From: Lachnospiraceae bacterium
GTDB taxonomy: Bacteria; Bacillota; Clostridia; Lachnospirales; Lachnospiraceae
Direction: 5' to 3'
DNA length: 12,366 nt
NCBI GenBank assembly: GCA_009774345.1
Contig: VSNR01000131.1
Location: 1-12,366 of the forward strand
The notes beneath the pieces are model-generated. The model had not been told where the DNA came from, ran no database searches, and saw nothing but the letters and a program-made list of their open reading frames with translations. A program made the translations under genes and the position numbers. Shown here piece after piece: positions 7,216-12,366 of this stretch. Within the stretch, counting starts at the first letter, position 1; each line of letters begins with the position of its first letter.

Positions 7216-8400
7216 GTGGACTTTGCGTGTGCAGCGTATCAGGAAATGCTTCAGAAATCGCTTGTGCAGACCGGAAACAACGCGCGGTTAAAGACTGCGC
7301 TCGAGCGGGCAAAGCGGGGCGAAGAGATCACGATCGCCTTTATCGGCGGCTCAATCACACAGGGCGCAGGCGCCGTGCCCATCAACACGAAATGTTATGC
7401 GTGGCAGACTTTTGAAGGGTTCTGCCGCCTTGCGGGAAAGGGTGTGGACGAGAATATTCATTATATCAAGGCGGGCGTGGGCGGAACGCCCTCGGAGCTT
7501 GGCATGATCCGCTACGAGCGCGATGTGTGCAGAGACGGTGCGGTGGCGCCTGACATTGTGGTCGTGGAGTTTGCGGTGAACGACGAGGGGGATGAGACGA
7601 AAGGGGTCTGCTATGAATCGCTTGTCAGAAGGATTCTCGCCGCAGAGAACAGGCCCGCTGTCATCCTGCTGTTTTCGGTGTTTGCAAACGACTGGAATCT
7701 GCAGGAGCGGCTTTGCGTGGTGGGAGCGCAGTACTATCTGCCGATGGTCAGCACGCGCGACTGCGTGGTAGAGCAGTTTTATAAAAAGGCGAACGCGGGC
7801 AGGGTAGTGACCAAAAACCAGTTCTTTTACGACTGCTTCCATCCGACAAACATCGGGCATAAGATAATGGCGGACGGTCTGCTTCATATGATGCAGGTGG
7901 TGGACCAGAGTCCGATGGACGAGGATACATTGGAGGTATCCGCTGTTCCGGCGGTGATCGGCGACACCTTTGAGCGAGTCTGGCTCTATGACCGTAGCAG
8001 TCAAACGGATGCGGTAAGAATTGTATCTGTCGGGGATTTCTCGGAGACGGACGAGGAACTGCAGGGCGTGGAGATGGACAGAGACCTGACGCAGACCAAA
8101 ATGTTTCCCTATAACTGGAAGCATGTAAAAGGGGCGGCGCCCTTTGTCATGGAAGTGAACGCTGTCAGCCTGGTGATGGTGAACAAAGATTCGGGCGCAC
8201 CGGACACGGGCTGCGCGCAGGTGTTTGTGGACGGGGAAGAAGTGCTTCTCGTAGATCCAAGGCAAAACGGCTGGACACACTGCAATCCATTGATCTGTTT
8301 CCAGAACAGGGAGCGCAGGACGTGGCATGTCGAGGTCAGAATGCAGCCGGGCGATGAGGACAAGGAGTTTACAATCCTTGGATTTGGGGGTGTGAGCTGA
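7216..8400 (+). CDS. SGNH-fold carbohydrate esterase (catalytic part)
   Basis: All four SGNH blocks are present, numbered from the GTG at 7216: FIGGSIT with Ser46, GVGGT with Gly89/Gly90, VEFAVND with Asn122, and DCFHP with Asp206 and His209. Residues from about 240 to 394 form a second, beta-rich domain ending near TILGFGGV. In a xylan operon the likely job is removal of acetyl or other acyl groups from imported xylo-oligosaccharides; I cannot assign a CE family. It is the in-frame continuation of the 6683 fragment after a one-base frameshift. It may also be translated alone: overlapping AGGAGG motifs (7202-7210) lie 5-8 nt before a GTG, so an intact catalytic domain could still be made. The stop overlaps the next start (TGATG at 8398-8402). 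No signal peptide is visible. Confidence 0.82.
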   Translation: MDFACAAYQEMLQKSLVQTGNNARLKTALERAKRGEEITIAFIGGSITQGAGAVPINTKCYAWQTFEGFCRLAGKGVDENIHYIKAGVGGTPSELGMIRYERDVCRDGAVAPDIVVVEFAVNDEGDETKGVCYESLVRRILAAENRPAVILLFSVFANDWNLQERLCVVGAQYYLPMVSTRDCVVEQFYKKANAGRVVTKNQFFYDCFHPTNIGHKIMADGLLHMMQVVDQSPMDEDTLEVSAVPAVIGDTFERVWLYDRSSQTDAVRIVSVGDFSETDEELQGVEMDRDLTQTKMFPYNWKHVKGAAPFVMEVNAVSLVMVNKDSGAPDTGCAQVFVDGEEVLLVDPRQNGWTHCNPLICFQNRERRTWHVEVRMQPGDEDKEFTILGFGGVS

Positions 8401-9977
8401 TGGGGGTGGACAAAGAGATCAACCCGCTTACCAGGCTGGATTATCCAGACCCGGATGTCATACGGGTTGGCGGAGTTTATTACATGGTGACAACGACCAT
8501 GCATTTTATGCCGGGCGGTGAGATTCTGCGCTCGTATGACCTGGCAAACTGGGAGCATGCGTCTTTTGTGTATGACCGTCTGGACAGCACGCCCGCACAG
8601 CGGCTGGAGCATGGCGAAAATATCTATGGCAAGGGCATGTGGGCGGCTTCCCTGCGCTTTCACAGAGGTTTGTTTTATGTGTGTTTCGCGGCGAATGACA
8701 CTGGAAAAACGTACCTGTACACTTCAAAATCCATCGCGGGACCATGGAAAAAACAGTATATCGAAGGCTTTTATCACGACGCCTCTCTTTTGTTTGATGA
8801 GGAGAAAGTATATATTGCCTACGGAAATAAAGAGATCTACATCACACAGCTCAACGAGGATTTGAGCGCGCCGCTTGCGGGCGGGCTGCATCGGCTGGCA
8901 GTCAGCGATGCGGGGAATCCCAGGCTTGGATATGAGGGGGCGCATTTTTATAAGATTCATGGAAAGTATTATCTGTTCCTGATTCACTCACTGCGAGACC
9001 GGTGGATGCGCACAGAAGCGTGTTTTGTGGCGGATGCTGTTGACGGTGTGTTTACTGGCGGGGATGTGCTGATCGACGACAGGGGATACTGCGGTCAGGG
9101 CGTGGCACAGGGAGGCATCGTGGACACGCCGGAAGGAGACTGGTATGCAGTGCTGTTTCAGGATCACGGCGCAGTCGGCAGAATCCCGGTGCTGGTGCCT
9201 GTCACCTGGGAGGCAGATTTTCCTGTCTTTGGGCAAAACGGGCGGATTCCGGCACAGAATTTTTCACAGGCGGGATTTCATCATACCATGCAGCCGCTGG
9301 TGCAGAGTGATGATTTTAAGAAAATGGCAGGATGCTCAGAAGAACAGGAGCGGGAACAGTACGGCTGTTATGGGTTCAAAAGTGTGTGGCAGTTTAATCA
9401 CGAGCCAGATCTGCGGTTTGTGAAGGCGGACAGGGAGCAGGGCGTGCTCTGGCTTACGGCTGGAAAAGTGTGCCAAAATCTGCTGCAGGCGCGTAATATA
9501 CTGACACAGCGAATGTGTTATCCGCGGTGCGCAGGAGCAGTGACCGTCGATGCTTCTGCATTAAAAGTGGGTGATTATGCGGGACTCTGTGCTTTGCAGG
9601 GATGTTACGGCATGATTGCCGTGGCGCGCAGAAGCGATGGATTTTATGTCGTGATGCGAAGCAGGGCGGCGGACAACGATTCCCCGCAGGCGATGCAGGA
9701 GGACGGCGCAGAGGGGACGGAATGGGAGGCAGTGCCCATACCGCAGGGAACTGTACATTTAAAAATCGAAGCGGAGTTTGCAGGGATGCAGGATGAAGCG
9801 CGGTTTTTTTATGACAGTGACGGTGATAGAGGGAATTGGAGACCTATTGGCATTACACACAAGCTGTATTTTAAGATGGACCACTTTACCGGCTGCCGGT
9901 TTGGGCTGTTTGTCTATGCCACAGAGGAGACTGGCGGCAGGGCGGGATTTTCAAGATTCCATTATCAATGTTTTTAA
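8400..9977 (+). CDS. GH43 beta-xylosidase / alpha-L-arabinofuranosidase
   Basis: This 525-residue protein has an N-terminal five-bladed propeller (about 8-290) and a C-terminal concanavalin-like beta-sandwich (about 330-525; DYAGLCALQGCYG and HFTGCRFGLFVYATEETGG are typical of the GH43_C2 type). The proposed triad is Asp17 (base, in YPDPD), Asp127 (in FYHDAS) and Glu179 (acid, in GYEGAHFYK). The YYMVTTTMHFMPGGEILRSYDL segment resembles GH43 subfamily 12 proteins, but the subfamily was not checked. Expected action is on xylose or arabinose at chain ends or branches of xylo-oligosaccharides. Its ATG overlaps the esterase stop by one base, which implies translational coupling; a G-rich ribosome site (about 8385-8391) lies in the esterase end. 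No signal peptide is seen. Confidence 0.9.
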   Translation: MGVDKEINPLTRLDYPDPDVIRVGGVYYMVTTTMHFMPGGEILRSYDLANWEHASFVYDRLDSTPAQRLEHGENIYGKGMWAASLRFHRGLFYVCFAANDTGKTYLYTSKSIAGPWKKQYIEGFYHDASLLFDEEKVYIAYGNKEIYITQLNEDLSAPLAGGLHRLAVSDAGNPRLGYEGAHFYKIHGKYYLFLIHSLRDRWMRTEACFVADAVDGVFTGGDVLIDDRGYCGQGVAQGGIVDTPEGDWYAVLFQDHGAVGRIPVLVPVTWEADFPVFGQNGRIPAQNFSQAGFHHTMQPLVQSDDFKKMAGCSEEQEREQYGCYGFKSVWQFNHEPDLRFVKADREQGVLWLTAGKVCQNLLQARNILTQRMCYPRCAGAVTVDASALKVGDYAGLCALQGCYGMIAVARRSDGFYVVMRSRAADNDSPQAMQEDGAEGTEWEAVPIPQGTVHLKIEAEFAGMQDEARFFYDSDGDRGNWRPIGITHKLYFKMDHFTGCRFGLFVYATEETGGRAGFSRFHYQCF

Positions 9978-10002
9978 AAACAAGTTTTCAGGAGGTATTA
10001 GA

Positions 10003-11427
10003 ATGAGTGAGACAGGAACACGCAGACAGGCGTATAATCCATACTTGCCCTCGTGGGAGTATATCCCGGACGGAGAGCCGTATGTATTTGGGGACAGAGT
10101 CTATGTCTACGGCTCGCATGACTTTTATAACGGATATGTATTCTGTATGGGAGATTATGTGTGCTGGTCAGCGCCGGTGGACAATCTGGCAGACTGGCGC
10201 TATGAGGGCGTCATCTATCCAAAGGATGCAGACCCGCTCAACAAGGACGGGAAAATGTGTCTCTATGCGCCGGACATCACGGTCGGGCCGGACGGCAGAT
10301 ATTATTTATATTATGTGCTGGACAAGGTGTGCGTCGTGTCGGTTGCAGTCTGCGATACGCCGGCAGGAACCTTTGAATTTTACGGCTATGTGCATTACAG
10401 TGACAACACCCGTCTCGGAGAGCGGGAGGGCGACGAGCCGCAGTTTGATCCGGGCGTGCTGACAAAAGGGGACCAGACCTATCTGTACACGGGCTTTTGC
10501 GGGCGCGGAGACCGCTCCAGAAGCGGTGCGATGGTGACGGTGCTTGGTCCCGACATGCTCACAGTCGTGCAGGCGCCAAAGATCATCGTGCCGGGCTGTG
10601 AGTACGGCCAAAATACAGGGTTTGAGGGGCATGAGTACTTTGAGGCAGCCTCTATTCGTATGGTGGGAGAGAAATATTATTTTGTCTACTCCTCCGTCGT
10701 GATGCATGAACTGTGCTACGCAGTCAGCGAGAAGCCGGATGCGGGATTTGTCTACGGCGGTGTCATCGTCAGCAACTGCGATCTGCATATCGACAGTTAT
10801 AAGCCGGCGGACCGCCCGATGGCATACGGGGCAAACAATCATGGCAGCATTGTGGAGATTGCCGGCACATGGTATATATTTTATCACCGCCACACAAACG
10901 GCACGTGGTACAGCCGTCAGGGCTGCGCGGAAAAAATAGAACTGCTGCCAGACGGAACCATCGTACAGACAGAGATGACCTCCTGCGGATTAAATGGCGG
11001 ACCGCTTGCGGGCAAAGGCGAGTACGGGGCATATCTTGCCTGCAACCTGTTCACCGACATTCCGTCAATGTATGTCGGTGATGACCGCTTCCCAAAGATT
11101 ATGCAGGACGGGCGCGACGGCGACGAGAATCCGGGCTATATTGGAAATATGAAGGACTCAGCGACAGCAGGGTTTAAGTATTTTGACTGTAAAAATGTGA
11201 CAGCGATTGCCATCAGGACGCGCGGCTATGCGGAGGGCTGCTTTGAAGTGCGGACCGCATGGGACGGGGAAGTACTCGCCCAAATTCCAGTCCACAGCAC
11301 GAATGTCTGGGAGGAATACCGCGCACCGCTGGCGCTGGAGGATGGCGTACATGCGATTTATCTCACCTATCGGGGAAGCGGGAATGCGTCGCTGCTGTCG
11401 TTTGCATTCATCGTGAATGAGCACTGA
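10003..11427 (+). CDS. GH43-family glycosidase, probable arabinofuranosidase
   Basis: This protein has 474 residues. The propeller spans about 10-340, with EPYVFGDRVYVYGSHD (25-40), CWSAPVDNLADW (54-65), LYAPDITVGPDGRYYLYY (87-104), QFDPGVL (147-153) and FEAASIRMVGEKYYFVYS (213-230). Likely catalytic residues are Asp23 (base), Asp149 and Glu214 (acid). The last 120 residues (about 355-474) form a beta-rich region resembling a CBM6-type sandwich. The start at 10003 is chosen because AGGAGGT (9990-9996) lies 6 nt upstream; the frame is open to 9778, but that part lies inside the previous gene. It is the last gene of the operon, 25 nt after the first GH43. Relatives are mostly annotated as arabinofuranosidases or xylosidases; exact specificity cannot be read from the sequence. 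Confidence 0.88.
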   Translation: MSETGTRRQAYNPYLPSWEYIPDGEPYVFGDRVYVYGSHDFYNGYVFCMGDYVCWSAPVDNLADWRYEGVIYPKDADPLNKDGKMCLYAPDITVGPDGRYYLYYVLDKVCVVSVAVCDTPAGTFEFYGYVHYSDNTRLGEREGDEPQFDPGVLTKGDQTYLYTGFCGRGDRSRSGAMVTVLGPDMLTVVQAPKIIVPGCEYGQNTGFEGHEYFEAASIRMVGEKYYFVYSSVVMHELCYAVSEKPDAGFVYGGVIVSNCDLHIDSYKPADRPMAYGANNHGSIVEIAGTWYIFYHRHTNGTWYSRQGCAEKIELLPDGTIVQTEMTSCGLNGGPLAGKGEYGAYLACNLFTDIPSMYVGDDRFPKIMQDGRDGDENPGYIGNMKDSATAGFKYFDCKNVTAIAIRTRGYAEGCFEVRTAWDGEVLAQIPVHSTNVWEEYRAPLALEDGVHAIYLTYRGSGNASLLSFAFIVNEH

Positions 11428-11438
11428 TCTATAAAACA

Positions 11439-11498
11439 CGCTCTATACAGGAGAACAATGCAGTTTTAAGCAAAGTTCTTTTGTATAGAGCGGTCTTT
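11439..11498. terminator. Long hairpin terminator ending the xylan operon
   Basis: Bases 11439-11456 (CGCTCTATACAGGAGAAC) pair with 11475-11492 over 18 bp without a gap, with two G-U wobbles; TGC/GCA inside the 18-nt loop can add more pairs. The plus strand then reads GTCTTTTGTATT, a weak U-run. On the minus strand it is followed by TGTTTTATAG, so it may also stop leftward transcription from the Rpn remnants. It begins 12 nt after the last GH43 stop. The stem is long for a plain terminator. Confidence 0.65.
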
Positions 11499-11526
11499 TG
11501 TATTCGTCTTAAATGATCTAATTTTT

Positions 11527-11898
11527 TTAAGCTTCGATTTGTTCCTTAGACAATCCAGTAGCCTGAGCAATGATCTCTGTTGAAATCCCTATGGCAAGCA
11601 AATTCTTGGCAGTGCTTTCTCTGACAGCCTGTTCTCCTTGCAGCCGTCCGCGCTGTTCTGCTTCATAAATGCCTTGGTTGTAATCGTGAATGGCTTTCTC
11701 TCGCGCTTCGTATTCCAAACATTTCTGATCATCTTGGCTGATAAGCTGTAACTGGTTATAAGCACTTTTGATATAAGGGTCTTTTTCAGCGATCATGTAA
11801 AATTCCTCCGTTTCTTCGGCATTGATAAATTTAGCCCACAGCTCGACACGGCTGCAATTTTCCTGGAGCTGTGCGGGAAGCTTGTAAACGGCATTAAA
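11527..11898 (-). pseudogene. Truncated Rpn-family (PDDEXK_2-type) gene, copy 1
   Basis: The frame is open from about 11898 down to the stop at 11527. It reads FNAVYKLPAQLQENCSR, then VELWAKFINAEETEEF, MIAEKDPYIKSAY and EYEAREKAIHDYNQ, ending in LLAIGISTEIIAQATGLSKEQIEA. This is the C-terminal third of Rpn-type recombination-promoting nuclease/putative transposase proteins, normally about 290-310 residues. The N-terminal PD-(D/E)XK nuclease region is missing, so it is not expected to be active. An ATG at 11796 could give an 89-residue peptide, but I see no separate promoter or ribosome site designed for it. The homologous part starts only five bases after the stop of the second copy. Confidence 0.7.
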
Positions 11899-11903
11899 TG
11901 ATA

Positions 11904-12241
11904 TTATTTTTTCAATGCTTCGATTTCTGTGAAAGATAAATTGGTTGATTCTGCAATAATATTGATATCGACCCCCAATGAGAGCAATTTCCGCGCGGTG
12001 TCTCGAATGCGTTGCTCACCATATAGCTTGCCGCGCTGCTCTCCACGCTGCTCTCCACGCTTTTCTCCGCGGAGCTCTGCTTCGTACATGCTTTGGTTGT
12101 AATCGTGGATGGCTTTCTCTCGCGCCTCGTATTCAAGGCGTTTCTGCTCGTCCTGGCTGATGATCTGTAATTGGTCATAGGCACTTTTGATATAGGGGTC
12201 TTTTTCAGCGATCATATTAAATTCCTCCGTTTCTTCGGCGG
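11904..12241 (-). pseudogene. Truncated Rpn-family (PDDEXK_2-type) gene, copy 2
   Basis: Similarity to copy 1 starts at AEETEEF (near 12240) and runs through MIAEKDPYIKSAYDQLQ and EAREKAIHDYNQ to a stop at 11904. Upstream the sequence changes abruptly and the frame meets a TAG within a few codons, so the gene has lost about its first two thirds, including the nuclease core. From the ATG at 12215 it could encode 103 residues. The tail has an RGE/RGEQ repeat region and a final helix (LLSLGVDINIIAESTNLSFTEIEAL) usual in this family. Identity to copy 1 is high at the front and lower after the repeat region. Confidence 0.7.
12035..12070 (-). repeat. 12-bp in-frame tandem repeat in Rpn copy 2
   Basis: On the plus strand GCTGCTCTCCAC occurs twice exactly (12035-12046, 12047-12058), followed by a third diverged unit (12059-12070, 9 of 12 bases). 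The minus strand encodes repeated Arg-Gly-Glu-Gln. Copy 1 has no such array. Unit number could change by slippage without breaking the frame. Confidence 0.75.
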
Positions 12242-12327
12242 TAGTGTCAAGTCCTACCTAATTTTTTTATTACTAAAACCTTTATTTATGGGAGTTTGCA
12301 AAAAAATGAGCATTGACCTCCCTTTTA

Positions 12328-12366
12328 TGGTATAATGTTTATCTCCAAAAACATCCCAGAAAGGAG
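12328..12366 (+). promoter_or_regulatory. Extended -10 promoter and ribosome site for the next gene
   Basis: TGG followed by a perfect TATAAT (12331-12336) forms an extended -10; no -35 is found at 16-18 bp. The window ends in AGAAAGGAG (12358-12366), a good Shine-Dalgarno sequence about 15 nt after the predicted transcript start. A rightward gene very probably begins within ten bases beyond the window. The stretch 12242-12327 shows nothing else I can name. Confidence 0.55.

Noticed and set aside
7351..8328. Long minus-strand frame of 325 codons
   Set aside because: It is antisense to the SGNH esterase, whose catalytic motifs fix the coding strand; the translation is His/Arg/Val-rich and unrecognisable, as GC-rich shadows usually are.
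9778..10002. Longer second GH43 starting at 9778
   Set aside because: The extra 75 residues lie inside the first GH43 gene and have no GH43 character; AGGAGGT sits right before 10003.
11912..12184. Second overlapping minus-strand frame in Rpn copy 2
   Set aside because: It is a Ser/Arg/Thr-rich shadow in another frame; the frame ending at 11904 carries the clear Rpn tail sequence.
12313..12336. TTGACC as the -35 partner of the TATAAT at 12331
   Set aside because: The spacer is only 12 bp, too short for a sigma-A promoter; the TG extended -10 explains the site better.
1..12366. CRISPR arrays, tRNA, rRNA or insertion-sequence ends
   Set aside because: I saw no regularly spaced repeats, no cloverleaf-like or rRNA stretches and no terminal inverted repeats flanking a transposase; the Rpn fragments are gene remnants without element ends.

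Overview
The window looks like chromosomal DNA of a gut-type Firmicute, most likely a Lachnospiraceae-like clostridium. The reasons are strong GGAGG-type ribosome sites, sigma-A promoters in AT-rich gaps between more GC-rich genes, a small holin-like toxin locus, and Rpn/PDDEXK_2-type gene remnants. No taxonomic marker gene is present, so this is inference.

Layout. (1) Positions 1-454 hold a compact locus that reads as a type I toxin-antitoxin module: a 42-residue single-span membrane peptide (203-331, +), its own promoter and structured leader, a hairpin terminator usable on both strands, and a convergent antisense promoter (426-454, -) that would make an RNA of about 100 nt overlapping the 3' end of the toxin message. 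(2) Positions 490-1338 (-) encode an AraC-family regulator, divergent from the main operon. (3) Positions 1566-11427 (+) form one operon, with gaps of 25 nt or less apart from one of 28 nt and one overlap: GH3 beta-xylosidase, GH115 alpha-glucuronidase, an SGNH-fold esterase interrupted by a frameshift, a GH43 xylosidase/arabinofuranosidase with a C-terminal beta-sandwich, and a second GH43 enzyme. (4) Positions 11439-11492 form an 18-bp hairpin that closes the operon. (5) Positions 11527-12241 (-) hold two tandem, 5'-truncated remnants of Rpn-family (PD-(D/E)XK transposase-like) genes. (6) The last 40 bases contain an extended -10 promoter and a Shine-Dalgarno sequence for a gene that starts just past the window.

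How the genes work together. None of the five enzymes has a visible signal peptide, so the operon appears to act inside the cell on imported, decorated xylo-oligosaccharides. GH115 would remove (4-O-methyl)glucuronic acid, the SGNH esterase would remove acyl groups (probably acetyl), the GH43 enzymes would remove arabinose or xylose, and GH3 would finish the backbone to xylose. The AraC protein is the natural candidate regulator. No transporter or endoxylanase lies in the window.

The most notable points are the toxin/antisense RNA locus with its 5'-3' RNA complementarity, the single-base frameshift that splits the esterase just before a plausible internal ribosome site, and a glucuronidase/esterase pair whose esterase family I could not assign.
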